In this document: positions 36,398 to 48,800 of the stretch, piece by piece
Position numbering within the stretch: the stretch's first letter is position 1
Layout of the letters: each line of letters begins with the position of its first letter
Assembly: GCA_040954595.2 (NCBI GenBank)
Contig: CM082581.2
Location: 12,648,001-12,712,000, forward strand
Direction: 5' to 3'
From: Balanoglossus misakiensis
Taxonomy: Eukaryota; Hemichordata
DNA length: 64,000 bases
Made by a program: the position numbers and the translations under genes
Notes under the pieces: generated by a model
The model's input: only the letters and a program-made list of their open reading frames with translations
Told to the model about the DNA's origin: nothing
Database searches by the model: none

Positions 36398-38749
36398 ATG
36401 AGCGAACTGTTCAGACTTCGCCATCAGCAAGAACAGGCAGAGAAGATGTACACGTATCCACTAACGTCTCGCCCTCCGCCATTGCTGCCAACCGACGTCC
36501 GTCCGGGTAACAACGGCGCCTCGTTCACGAATCATCAGAATACACCTTCACCGGACAGATTTGTGGCGCACCGACAGGTAACGCACCTGGACCCCGACGT
36601 GCTCCGCTACGTGCAGAAAGCCAGGAAGGGCGATATCCTGGAGATCGAGAGGAGCTGCGACGTCATAGTTACGTCATCACGGGCGGGGATTCTGGATGTG
36701 TACGACAAAGTTGCTAGCGAAAGCGACAGTACGACGAGGAGCAGCATAGGTCGCGCCTGCGCATCGCTTCTACGATTGTACGAAGACTCGCGTGCCTCCC
36801 TTGCTAGAAATCCCGACGACAGGATCAACGTGAAAACTTTGTCAGCGTCAGTGAAAGATGTGTCTGATGTTATAGATGCAGTGAACAACCGGCGGCAAGG
36901 GGTGTGGATAAAAGATAGTTTGGACAACTATAACGCTGTGTTTTTCGGAACAATAAGTGAAGTCACCAAAGCGAAAGAAGAATTCATTCAAATGTTAACG
37001 CGGGAAGATGGAACACAAAATCCAGTTTCCGAAACCAGGCGGTCGACTGTATTTGAACTCAGTTATCCTGTGGACACTGTCGCCATCAACAGCCAACTCC
37101 ACGCGTTCAAGACAAAACGAAATGATACTTTTGCGCCTTGGGAAGGAACTCTCGACGGGATAACTTTGAAAATCTACCAATCTGATCTGACACACGAAAA
37201 TGTTGACGTCATCGTCAGCGCGATCGGCTCTGACTACCAGCTGCAAACATCTCTCGAAAAACAGATCGCCATAAACGCCGGTGGTGCTGTATTGTATGAT
37301 CTCAACAACACGGCTCAACGCCACGGTCAAAGGAACCTTCCTGCGAAGACCGTGACTTTCACCGACGGGGGCAAGCTTGCCTGCAGACACGTCATATTCG
37401 TTGTTTTACCACGATTCAGCGATCAGTCACCCTTGAAATCTAGAGAGGTGTTGTTCGGCTGTTTCGTCCATGTCCTCGACATTGCCAATAGATATATGAA
37501 CGTCAAATCAATTGCCATGGCAACGTTGGGAACAGGTATAACACGGTTACCTTTTATCGTTTATATTTGGTCTTTATCCTGTCTCAGATGTAAAATATTC
37601 CAATGAAGTAGTACGGAAATATCGCAAATTCCAAATGCTGCCTCCCTGCGTTGGACGCGTCCTCGATGTAGCACGTGTACGTTCCCTATATTATCTTAGC
37701 TTGCTATTTTGTCAATGTTTAAAACAAATTTCCCTCGCCTTCATTTCATAGGAGTGGTCCATGGATTTCAGACGATAGCGTTTGCTCAGACGCTATTGGC
37801 CGCCATCAACGCCTTCTCGTCGGAAACTAATGGACGAAGGAACATACGCGAAATCAGACTGGTTGATCGACAGCAGGCGAAACTGAACCAGTTGATAGAT
37901 GTTCTTCAACCCTATGCTCACCCGTCTGCGTTCGGCAACAGCTCTGGCAAGAATTCCCGAGAGTGGAACAGTTACGGAAAAAGTACCGTATCTAGAGAGT
38001 CTGGTCACTACATATTGCCGGTCAAACAGATGGATATCATCGGTGGCATAACCGATTCACCAATCTCTGTAACGCCCGTACAAAGCAACTTGAAGTTGGA
38101 CAGAAATTTGAATGAAGATCTCATAGCGAGACAGATCGAAGCGCAAAAATCCATTCAAAGTTCTTCGTCTCGGAACAAACCTTGGAGGAAGAAAGCGGAT
38201 CTTGAAAGGACACCTCGCACCAGCCACCCTGCAACGGCCCCCGCTGTCATGGGGAGTGGCGAAAGTAGGCCCCGAAAAGACAGCGCTAAGGGGACACCAA
38301 ATCGCGACAAAACCCCGCAACCGTCTCGTCACAGTTCTCGAAGTAATCAATCCCGCCTGTCAGTCGAGGAGCCTATCGAAAAGGACGAACGAACGCAAAC
38401 TCCGGGCAGCCAACAGAATGGCGACGGTGATTCGACGGCGCCTCGGACGGCAGATGGACAGTCTTGGCGTGCTGGAAGCAGACAGTCAAAGAGTGGGGGC
38501 GCTGTAGCTGACCAGAAAGATGGCGGCGGTGACGGTACTTCCCACCAGGTTGATGCAGACAATGACCAACAGTTAGGGGGTGATGATCCACCAAAAAGCG
38601 CGGGAGTCTCTGACCAGCAGAATGGTGGCGGTGGTAGTCCAATCCCAGAGGAAAACAAAGACCGACAGAACAGCAATGGTGACCTCAACAAGAGTCGAGA
38701 CAAAGTGGATCAAAACAACAGCAATGGTCAGAACCAAGAGGAATCCTGA
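36398..38749 (+). CDS. Macrodomain protein with a long disordered C-terminal tail
   Basis: Two coding exons: 36398-37535 (the exon itself opens at the acceptor near 36330) and 37752-38749, joined in phase 1, about 711 codons. ATG 36398 is the first ATG in frame after the acceptor. Residues about 60-240 end in a stretch like the KH-type segments of PARP14-family proteins (AVFFGTISEVTKAKEE). Residues about 248-435 form a macrodomain: LKIYQSDLTHENVDVIVSA, an AGGAVLYDL segment near the usual glycine loop, MATLGTG-VVHGF, and the closing helix-strand IREIRLVD. Macrodomains bind or hydrolyse ADP-ribose; this one has VSAIG where active members have VNAAN, so binding is uncertain. Residues about 440-711 are low-complexity, rich in Gln, Asn, Gly, Asp, Ser and Lys. 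Orthology to a named gene is not claimed. Confidence 0.8.
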
Positions 38750-39654
38750 TTTTTGTAGTGGTGATGATTGTAGTTGGACTGAAGAAACTATTGTAAAATA
38801 CCATGAAGTTGAACACTGTGCTTCTAAAGATATATGATGCCAACCCCTCTTCGTTACTATTCTTATATACCAGTTCAGTTTATTTACATAAACTCAGGAA
38901 GAATTTCCTTCAAACCAACAATAAAGCAATTTATTTTATGTTCAATATCAATACTGATGTTCAATGTACATACTGATGATCTAATGAAATAAAATCAATG
39001 CGTCAATTTTACTAAATGCCTCCATATAATATACTTGGTGCCGGTGAAACATTTAATTTTCTTTAGTCGAAATATAAATATTTTTACGTGGACTATGCGA
39101 AATGCGTCTTTTTAGACATGTACTTGAAGGGTGGGTGTCGTCATGTGTGAATAGTGCATATCTGATTTTTCTACCAATCAGTAGTTTATTGTATCTGCTG
39201 TGGTAAAATGATATAATGGTAAATTTCTCAGAGAATGAGTTCGAAATTATTGTGCGCAAATTTTGCGGAATATTAATATATATTTAGTTTTTTGATGTTA
39301 TATTCCCTAACTTGCCATCATGATTTCAAGCGAGAGTGTGGGACCGGACGGGATTTCGTTGATCATTGTTTTACGTCACAATGCGCTTGCCAACTTGTCA
39401 TCATTTTTTATCTTGGAACCACGAGATTTGAGCACGGACGAGTTTTCGTCGATTGTTGTTCTGACGTCACAATGCGCTCTCGTCGGCGAGAAGTAAACGT
39501 TCCATCTCCGCGACAAACGCCGTCACTTGCAACCGAACAGTCGCTGAAGCAGCATCTGTGAAGGTAGCGCTCCGTGAATTCTGACTTCCAAGTCCAGTTT
39601 TTCACATTTTGTCGAGGCAATTCTTCTAAGAATTGAATCGTCGGTCTCTTGACC
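38750..39654. other. 3' UTR of the macrodomain gene and upstream region of the MGCC gene
   Basis: AT-rich sequence with the polyadenylation signals noted above, then the probable promoter and 5' UTR of the next gene from about 39300. Two short similar segments occur: CTTGCCATCATGATTTCAAG near 39311 and CTTGTCATCATTTTTTATCT near 39394, each followed by an acidic GGACGGGATTTCGT- or GGACGAGTTTTCGT-type stretch. They suggest a local duplication of about 85 bp, 39310-39475. Confidence 0.4.
38920..38925 (+). promoter_or_regulatory. Polyadenylation signal AATAAA of the macrodomain gene
   Basis: AATAAA lies 171 bp after the stop codon at 38747-38749. A second copy, in AAATAAAATC, occurs about 65 bp further on. 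Either would end the transcript before the next plus-strand gene. Confidence 0.6.
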
Positions 39655-41793
39655 ATGGGTTGTTGTACGTCCGGCGAAGTTTCGCCGGGTCCCGTGCAAG
39701 TGGCGTGGCGGAGATCCACGGACACCGCAAGTTCGCCCGCGCGGAACAGCGAAGTCGTCGTCGCGAAAATCGAAACTATTCCTGTGCACCAGAAGGACCA
39801 ACTGAATGAAAGCGGGAGCCACCCCAAGAAGGATGGTGGAAAGAAGAAGGATAAGAAGAACAAGAAGAAGACTAAGAAGAATAAGAAGAATAAGAAGCGA
39901 GAAGAGGAGAAGGAGGAGAAGAAGGAGGAAGAGAAGGAGGAGGAGAAGAAGGAAGAGGAGGAGGAGAAGAAGAAGGAGGAGGAAGAGAAAGAGGAAGAAG
40001 AGAAGGAGGAAAAGAAGACAAAGAAGAAGCGAAAGAAGAGCAGTGAGTCAAAAACTTCTTCTGGAGATAATTTAGTCAATCAAAGCGCTTGGCAGAGGTT
40101 CTGGGCTTCTGTCTACCTGCGGATCGGAATACGACCACGCATCCGGAAGACCAAAGTTGTTCCATTGGTGCTTTCCGATGAGTCTATCAAAGACGGCGAC
40201 AAACAGCTAAGTCGTTCCGCAAGTCGCGCAACACCCCCTGTGCCTGGCCTACCCGAGGCCCCGACTCCAACCCCGGAGATGGTGGAATCTCTGGCAGAAA
40301 TTATTCAGGTGCAGCCGCAAAGTTTCCTGCAGGGAGCGGCGCGTCCTTCGGCTCCTGTTCCACCAAGTCGCACGCCGTCGCCATTGATATGGAACAGCGC
40401 ATCAGCGCGCGCGCGGCCAAGTGTATCATCCGTGCGTCCGAATACGCCAGTCGAGCAACCTGAAACTGCAGCGGGGCGCGCCGTTTCTTCTCGGCGTCCA
40501 AATAAATCGCATGTACAGCCTGAGAAGCTGGCTTCATCTTTGCGTTCTCAGCCTCCATCCGTCCGATCCCGTGCTTCTGACGATCGTGCGCAGGCTTTTG
40601 ATTTACGCCCACCGACACCGAAAATTCGTCCGCAGACTTCGGTTGGACGACCACCAAAGGTCCCAGCTGCGTATAAAGCTATGCCTTCGATGGAGAACTT
40701 CTCCGACTCTGACGAGGACGCTCCGCCAGCACAGCCTAGGTCATTTTTGCAACGTCCCCAGACCCCGAAGAAACGCTTCCGGGATCATAACCGTACTCGC
40801 CGCCCCCATACACCGGGAATGCCAGCAACACAAGAATGGTATGAGACGGACGTCGACTCTGACGATGAAAGAACTCCGACTCCACCTGCAAGCTCTTGGA
40901 ATATTCTACGCTCAGATGCTCAGACCCCAGTCAGGCAATCTGCTGATGTAGCTGTGCGTCCAACAACTCCGTTCATCACTGTGCCGACTCAGTCGAGTTG
41001 GATTGACTCGGACGAGGACGAAGAGACACCCGAGGCCTCGGGTTCTCAAGCGTCTCCTGCACGCGTACAGACCCCGGCTGCACGTAACAACAGGCCGCCC
41101 GGAGCACGACCTAAGACACCTTTCTGGTCAACTGGAAGGACCAGTGATTTGCAGGAGACCCCGGCTGCACGTAACAACAAGCCACTCGGAGCACGTCCCA
41201 AGACACCTTTCTGGTCAACTGGAAAGCCCGCTTCATCGCAGCAGAACAACGTCCAAAGTGACAGCGATGACGCGTACGACTTCGTGATGCATAGCCCTGG
41301 TCTCCCAGCCTACAGATCGCCAGTGCCCGTCGCGTCCAGCATTTTCGACACCGAGGAACAGCCCGACGAATTTTCGCGGGAAGAGAGGCGGCCGGTGCAG
41401 AACAGAGGAATGGATTGGGAGATCGAAAGGCAGATCGAGAGGGAGACAATGAGCGCCATCGAGGCAGCCATGAGTGCCGTCGCCACCACATCCGCTTCGC
41501 CTGAAGAAGAGGACACCACCACCACCCGCTACAGCAATGGCTATGTGGACCTCAGAGATCCAAAGATCGTCGCCATGCAGAAACTCCGTCCCACTTCCAG
41601 CTACTCTAGGCGCGATGCCAAGAAAGACAAAAAGAAGGAAGAGGCTCCAAAAGCTCCAAAGTGGTTGATTGAAGACTACCTGCGACTGAAGTCCACTTTG
41701 AAGCCAGTGAAGGAGGAAGTCTCCGATCTCTCCGATGACGACGCCGACTCCAACTGGGATTGGGATGATCTTGATGATCTTGAAGATATTTAA
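39655..41793 (+). CDS. Probable dually acylated, disordered phosphoprotein, single exon
   Basis: An uninterrupted frame of 712 codons from ATG 39655 in a strong context (GACCATGG). The protein opens M-G-C-C-T-S: Gly2 in a myristoylation context and Cys3/Cys4 for palmitoylation, so membrane attachment is inferred. Residues about 50-130 are an almost pure Lys/Glu tract that could form a single alpha helix or coiled coil. The rest is Pro/Ser/Arg-rich and probably disordered, with repeated RPxTP, PKTP and PTPP motifs suited to proline-directed kinases. A 29-residue module (ARNN..PGARPKTPFWSTG) occurs twice in tandem at 41074-41247. The tail is acidic, ending in DDLDDLEDI. I recognise no named family. 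Antisense frames over the Lys/Glu tract (Ser/Phe-rich) are shadows. No close polyadenylation signal was found. Confidence 0.85.
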   Translation: MGCCTSGEVSPGPVQVAWRRSTDTASSPARNSEVVVAKIETIPVHQKDQLNESGSHPKKDGGKKKDKKNKKKTKKNKKNKKREEEKEEKKEEEKEEEKKEEEEEKKKEEEEKEEEEKEEKKTKKKRKKSSESKTSSGDNLVNQSAWQRFWASVYLRIGIRPRIRKTKVVPLVLSDESIKDGDKQLSRSASRATPPVPGLPEAPTPTPEMVESLAEIIQVQPQSFLQGAARPSAPVPPSRTPSPLIWNSASARARPSVSSVRPNTPVEQPETAAGRAVSSRRPNKSHVQPEKLASSLRSQPPSVRSRASDDRAQAFDLRPPTPKIRPQTSVGRPPKVPAAYKAMPSMENFSDSDEDAPPAQPRSFLQRPQTPKKRFRDHNRTRRPHTPGMPATQEWYETDVDSDDERTPTPPASSWNILRSDAQTPVRQSADVAVRPTTPFITVPTQSSWIDSDEDEETPEASGSQASPARVQTPAARNNRPPGARPKTPFWSTGRTSDLQETPAARNNKPLGARPKTPFWSTGKPASSQQNNVQSDSDDAYDFVMHSPGLPAYRSPVPVASSIFDTEEQPDEFSREERRPVQNRGMDWEIERQIERETMSAIEAAMSAVATTSASPEEEDTTTTRYSNGYVDLRDPKIVAMQKLRPTSSYSRRDAKKDKKKEEAPKAPKWLIEDYLRLKSTLKPVKEEVSDLSDDDADSNWDWDDLDDLEDI
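41074..41247 (+). repeat. Two-copy 87-bp in-frame repeat inside the MGCC gene
   Basis: CCGGCTGCACGTAACAAC starts at 41074 and again at 41161, a period of 87 bp. Each copy encodes a 29-residue module ending at a WSTG-containing segment. The copies differ at a few positions (GGCCGCCC against AGCCACTC). Confidence 0.85.
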
Positions 41794-42820
41794 GTCATCC
41801 ATCCTTCCACCATTCCTTCTTTTTCCAGTCGCATTTTCTTTCTTTCCTTCCTTCTTTCTCTTTTCCGTTGGTGCACAGGGACAATTTGATTGACAGCTTC
41901 TTGGAAGCACGTTACTGCTGATGATGGGCAGTATTTTCTTAGTGCCATGTTTACTCAGACTGATTCACATTGTTGAGGACTATACAGCTGAGACATGATA
42001 GACACTCTTTGGAGAGAGCTTCTCTACTATGAGACGCTCAACTTTTTGGACAATGTTTATAAAAACAAAAGACGGTGATATATGCTACCTGATGGTGGCG
42101 TTGTACTCAGAGGATAACAAAATGGCGATAGAGCGGCGGTAGACGTTACAAATGTTTGCTGTTGGATATGTTACCAGAGGAATTTTAAGACATATTCGAT
42201 TTCTACCAAACTGTAAACTCAGTTATAGATTGAAGGTTTCAAGGGATTTTCCCACTGATCATTACATAGTAAGGTAAGTGTGATAAACTCAACAGCCGGT
42301 ACGATCGAGGCATGCATGATTCTGCCATTTTGTGAATGTTGGGTTGTGTTGATCGATCGAGATGACCGGTCAAATAATGCCATAGACAATGATCGAAATG
42401 CATGACCTACATTTTGATACTTTACTTGTTCTAGGAGTCTGTATTAATAGACATGGACGAACCGATTTAACCTGTAATGACTGCGATCAAAGATTATATA
42501 ACCTTCCCTCGACGTGGGGCCTCTGATCGGGTTGGGGTCATCCCAATGCTGTTGGGGATGTTATGCTAGGATCACCCGGCACGATCTATACTCCGCTGTT
42601 ATATGTACTCCATGTAGATTGCGTCGGTGTACTGGCATTTATACTCAGACTGCGCACATCTGTTTGCCATAGTAGTCCATTGATGCTTGTAAACAATTAC
42701 ATTGTAAACAAACTGACTGCATCCAAAAATATCACCTTGACAGAATGTTGTCAGTTCACTTGATGTGATCTGGAATTATTCTCCCTTTGCAGAAGACAAG
42801 ACTTTACCACAGGGGTAACC
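41794..42820. other. 3' UTR of the MGCC gene and region upstream of IDE
   Basis: No coding exon was recognised. A splice acceptor (CTCCCTTTGCAG) ends at 42792, just before the first IDE exon found here. The frame of that exon stays open back to the acceptor, so a further N-terminal IDE exon could lie in this stretch. The promoter of IDE is also expected here. Confidence 0.4.
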
Positions 42821-45800
42821 ATGGCAACTACGGTGTTTAACGACATCGTGAAGTCAGAGGAAGACAAGCGGGAGTATCGGGGTTTGTTGCTAGGCAACCA
42901 GATGAAAGTGATGTTGGTATCCGACCCAACAACAGAGAAAGCGTCTGCAGCTATGGACGTACATGTCGGTAAGTCAAGATTGCATTTTCACTTCCCCCTA
43001 TCCACTTGATAATATGAAAACTTTGTCATGAATGTCTGCATGTTGAGACTTCCCCATTATGTACAAGTAAGATGTTTGGGTTTTTTGTTTTCCCAGGATG
43101 TTTATCAGACCCGGATAATATTCCTGGACTGGCTCACTTTTGTGAGCACATGCTTTTCTTGGGGACTGAAAAGGTGAGTGCATTGTCAGCCTCTCATTGA
43201 AGTTCTGTTGGTGTTGAGATGTAAAATGTATGGTAACTTTATATATTACTGTTATTATTATGATTTGCATACATAGTTATTGGAATCTTTTTTTTCTTTC
43301 TCCCCTTCAGTATCCCTCGGAAAATGAATATACTCAGGTAAGTTCATATGCATAATTAATTTGAAACATTGTTGATAGTAATGAAATGAGATGTTCATGA
43401 TGAGAATTTCAGAGAGACAGAATGTCAGCAGGATACATTTTTATATTATTCTCTATTCTATTTTTCCAGTTTTTAAGTGAACATGGTGGGTTTTCCAATG
43501 CTTTTACTGCAGCAGAAGATACAAATTATTATTTTGATGTTTCACATGAGCATTTGAAGGGCGCCCTCGACAGGTGAGTTGCAGTTAGCAGATGTATTAC
43601 CATGGTGCACACACAAATTGCCTTAGGTTGACCCCTCCTGAAGTTAACCCTAGTCATAGTTTGTACGTTTGGTAACAGAGTGTCATATTTGCCCCCTTGT
43701 GGCTTGTTTCCACAGATTTGCACAGTTTTTTCTTTGTCCACTGTTCAACGAAGACGCCAAAGGAAGGGAAGTGAATGCTGTGGAATCAGAAAACCACAAG
43801 AATTTGAAGTCAGACATCTGGAGATTATTTCAGTTAGAGAAAGCCACGGCTGACCCAAACCATCCTTACAGTAAATTTGGGACAGGTGAGAAGTCAAGGT
43901 CATATGTCATTTACCCTTTTCCAACAAGATCCAACCACCTTCATACTAGTCAATTAAGATAATCAAATTTGAAAAATGTTGCTCTTTATAGTCCACCGTT
44001 CATTGATAATTTATTAATGATTGTAATAAGAAGCCATACCTGTTTGCGCCTGTGGACCTTTTGTGCTGTACTCTCTGTGATAAAATACACCAACTCACAT
44101 TTGAAACCTTTTTTACTGTCGCTAGGTAACAAGTACACCCTAGAAACGAAGCCCGTGGAAGATGGCATTGATACAAGAGAGGAACTGCTAAAATATCATT
44201 CCAAGTTTTATTCGTCAAATTTAATGGGACTGTGTATTGTGGGAAGAGGTGGGTGTGATGCTTTTGTGTTGCCAAGAATGTCTGTGCAAATGAAGACACT
44301 AGCGTTAACTCCATTCTCATTTGATGAAATTTGTGTGTGTTACTGTATCAGCATTTGACATCTCTTGTCTTGTTTCTGTCTGTCTTACAGAGTCACTGGA
44401 TGAACTTCAAGAAATGGTGACAGACATGTTTGGTGATGTAAAAAATATGAGCATAGCAGCACCAGAGTGGAATGATCATCCTTTTAAGGATAACAATTTA
44501 CGTGTAAGATTATTTTCTGTTGCTCGCAAGTATTATAATTCTTTTTAAATGAACTTGAAATAAGTAGATGCTTTATCAGATTTAAACAAATGAACAATTG
44601 TTGTTTAATTTTTTGTTTCAGTTGCGATGTGATGTTGTCCCAGTCAAAGACATTCGTAATCTTCACGTGACATTTCCAATTCCAGATCTGCATCCATATT
44701 ACAGGTCAAAGGTGAGCCTCTCTTTGCATACAGTGGTATCTAACATTTTAACTGAGATAGACAAAAGTGAGAGATAGACAATACAGTAGGCATTACACAA
44801 CCTTTGAGAGATAGACTCAACTGATGCATGCGGTAGTGTGATGCAGACTGAACAATTCCCAAACCTAGGCAGAGACAGAATTTTTTTTAGAAAAAAATGA
44901 GCAAGAGGAGAATTTGAAAGACTCAAGAAATGTTTGTGTCATTTTCACAGCCTGGTCATTATCTGGGACACTTGATCGGACATGAAGGCCCCGGAAGTTT
45001 GTTGTCAGAACTGAAGAAGAAAGGATGGGTGAATACCCTGTGTGGAGGTCAGAAAGAAGGGGCAACAGGATTTATGTTTTTTATTGTGAATGTGGATCTG
45101 ACAGAAGATGGCCTGGGTAAGCTGCTCTGGAATGTTACTTTTCTAAATTTGAAAAACACTTGTCCATATCAAATGCTGTAAATATAGTTTCCTGTGGTAT
45201 TTAGTGAAATGAGATACTGACTTCACATATTGGGTATCTTTTGTATCCAACAACCTCTATTTCAGATCATGTGGATGACATAGTGACACACATATTCCAG
45301 TATCTGAACCTTCTGAAGAAAGAAGGAGCCCAGGAATGGGTGCACAATGAATGCAGAGACTTGGACGCCATGACATTCCGATTCAAAGACAAAGAAAGGC
45401 CAAGTTCCTACACCTCCAAGGTGTCTGGACTGTTACATGTAAGTTGCAGTGTTATTTATATCAACATTCAATAACACTTGATTGATAATTTTATTTCAAC
45501 AACATGACTGAGTTCATCTTCCCTATACATCAACAGAGATTCAGAATGCAAGAGATTCTATGTGGTGATTTCGTCATGGACGAATTCCGACCAGATCTGA
45601 TTGATATGCTGTTGTGCAAACTCATCCCTGAAAAAATCAGGTAAGGGAGCTTTCAGATATTATGAGGGGGGAGGGCCGAGGAAAATTGGCAACAGTCCTT
45701 CATGTTTTGTCATTCACTGGTTCTGAAATCCATCTCAGAATTTTAACTCATTATCCAATGCAACCATGTCAGATTTATTATGTAACAGGAAACCTTCCAT

Positions 45801-48800
45801 GATTTGTGTTTTCCAGGATTGCTGTGATTTCAAAGAGCTTTGAAGGGACAACCGACCAAGTCGAGAAATGGTACGAGACTCCCTACAGAATTACACCGAT
45901 ACCTCAGGAAAAGTTAGAGGTGGGGCAAAATTCAAAATTCAGGTTGTGTTGGACTATCTAATATTTTCTCAGCCAAATCGAAAAAGGCTGCCATGCCACC
46001 GTCTACACTGTCATAAATATGACAAATATGAGGTTAAAAGGTTTATTTGATTTGATGTACATTTCAAATGATATGTGCCTCTCTTCCTTGCAGGGATGGA
46101 AAAATGCTGGACTGAACGAAAATTTAGCCTTACCGCTACGGAACGAATTTATCCCGACAAACTTTGCAATAACCCCACGAGAGGAGGAACCCTCGACGAT
46201 TCCAGTGTTGATCAAAGACACAAACATGACCAAGTTGTGGTTCAAACAGGATGAAAAATTCCTGCTGCCAAAAGCCTGTTTGCATTTTGAATTTACAAGG
46301 TGAGCCCCCTCAGTCTGGACTGTTCGGCCAATCAAGTAGACAGAACCTCATCACATGATTTGGAACTGCCAATGAGCTGAAAGGCACTAAGCAACAGTGC
46401 TTTGAATAAGTCCAGTCACATGATACTTGAGCAGACCAATCAGACAGGGTGTTTCTCTGATTGAGTTCAGACAACGAATTGGAATGCATCCTTTTGTTCA
46501 TATGCTGTTGTTTCGTGTTTTTTTTTCCAGTCCCATGGCATATCTGGACCCGTTACACTGCAACCTGGCATTTATGTTTAATTCGCTTTTCAAGGACAGC
46601 TTGGTTGAATATTCGTACGCTGCAGAGATTGCGGGACTGGGATACAATTTAGAAAACACCATATATGGACTATATGTAAGTCAGCATCATTATTATTTTT
46701 GCCCTTGACCTCCTGTCTTCACTACATGGACTCAACCACAAAGATGAAAACAATGGGGTTGTACCAAGATTGTCAGTATGTCCATAGAATAGTTCTTTTT
46801 TAACATTTTCCCGACATTTCTTGTTTCATGTATTTTTTATAGCTTGGTGTGAAGGGATACAATGATAAGCAACCAATTCTACTCAGGAAAATATTGGAGA
46901 AAATGACAACTTTTGTGGTGGATGAAAAAAGATTTGACATCATCAAAGAAGCTGTGAGTATATCAAGACAAGTCTGCAATCTTTCTAATTTCAAACGATG
47001 TCAAATTTTTGGAGAGTGGTGGTAAAAATGTTGAGTATGAAAAAGACAACTGGAAGTGGAGATCAGAGATCAGTATCAACCCTGCAAGAGATATTCCTTC
47101 TCTATCTGAATAATGACTAAAATCTTTTCATTTCCCACACAGTACACACGGAGTCTACAGAACTTCAAGGCAGAACCACCACACCAGCATGCGTTGTACT
47201 ATACATCTGTGTTGATGGCTGAACACGCATGGACAAAAGATGAACTACAAGACTGCTTGGATGGTAGGTTGGTTTGGGTTGGGGGAGGGGGAGGGCACTC
47301 AGTCAGTAATTGGGGGAGTAGAGAGGGGTTGATGTACAGAGAAGAACGCAATTCTTAATAAGCCCCCTGTTGTACTAAGAGAAAGATTGGACCCTTTTGA
47401 TGGTATCAATAGAGTGTGAGAATCATCTTCTTTCCAATACATGTAATGAGATCTTTCAATTCACATTCAGTTTGTTCTGAATTTCAGAAGTGACAATTGA
47501 AGCCCTGAGGGCGTTTATTCCACAGTTGCTGGGCAAAATGCATATTGAAGCACTTTTCCAAGGTAACCTGACAAAACAGGTGAGTTACTTTCTTACTTTT
47601 ATTTGAACCCATTCACCCCTGTTTCTAATTAATATGGTTTCTTCCACACCACTGAAATCAATGGGCCCATACTAAAATTTGATGTTTTTGTCACTGCTTC
47701 TTTCATACAGACTGCGTTAGAACTAATCAATGATGTGGAAAATACACTGGTAACCAATGCCAAGACTAAACCACTGTTACCCAGTCAGCTTGTCAGACAC
47801 CGAGAATTACAACTACCCGATGGTAAGTCTGCCCTCTTTGTATTCAGTATCAATGGGAAAATCCAAAGCATTGTAGTGGAAAGGGTTAATTTGCTAAAAT
47901 ATCATGAATTGTTTTGTTTTGTGACTAGGTTGTTATTACATGTATCAGCAAGAGAACATGGTACACCGCAATGCTTGCATTGAAGTCTACTACCAGACGG
48001 ACCTTCAGTCGACCAGAAGTAACATGCTGTTGGAACTATTTTGTCAACTGATCAATGAACCGTGTTTCGACACACTGAGAACCAAGGAACAGCTAGGTGA
48101 GTGTCCTTTTATTTGATCTGGATTGATTCTTGACAGCTGTGTGATCTATGCTGTAGGGTTGAAATCTAACGGGTTGACTGTGAGGGGTTGATACTAACGT
48201 CAAAACGGGGAGGAGCCTGGCATTACTCTTTTTGCGTTTGATCTTACAGGATACATCGTTGTGAGTGGTGTCAGACGAGCCAGCGGTGTTCAGGGATTGA
48301 GGTTCATCATTCAATCCGACAAACAACCATCGTATGTGGAATCAAGAGTGGAGGCTTTCCTGCAGAGCATGGAAGTAAGTCAACCACTGTTTTTCCCCCA
48401 TTGATTGCAGATACTGGGTCCCAATTATTCCCTCTGCCTTCATCATAATCTCGTTTACTTCAATTGCTGCACTTACAGAAATACATTGATGAAATGTCAG
48501 ACGAGGCGTTTCAGAAACACTTGCTGGCCTTGGCTGTCAGAAGACTTGATAAACCCAAGAAGCTGTCCTCAGAAACTGCAAAACATTGGATGGAAATCAT
48601 TTCCAAGCAGTATAACTTTGAAAGAGGTAAAGTACACGTCAGACTTTATGGTGTCACACACACACACAGGCACAGAGACACTGACTGACTAACAAGCAGG
48701 TAAAGGAACACAGAGAGGACAAAAGAGACCCTTTAAGTTTGTTGAAAAATATCAGCTCGCCACTACCAATGGCATAGAAGTATAAATGAGGGAAGAATGA

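Noticed and set aside
39408-40079. 223-codon minus frame rich in Ser and Phe
   Set aside because: It is the antisense shadow of the Lys/Glu tract of the MGCC gene (GAA/AAG reads as TTC/CTT).
41074-41247. Relation between the 87-bp repeat of the MGCC gene and the 87-bp satellite
   Set aside because: Only the period agrees; the sequences are unrelated, one GC-rich and one AT-rich.
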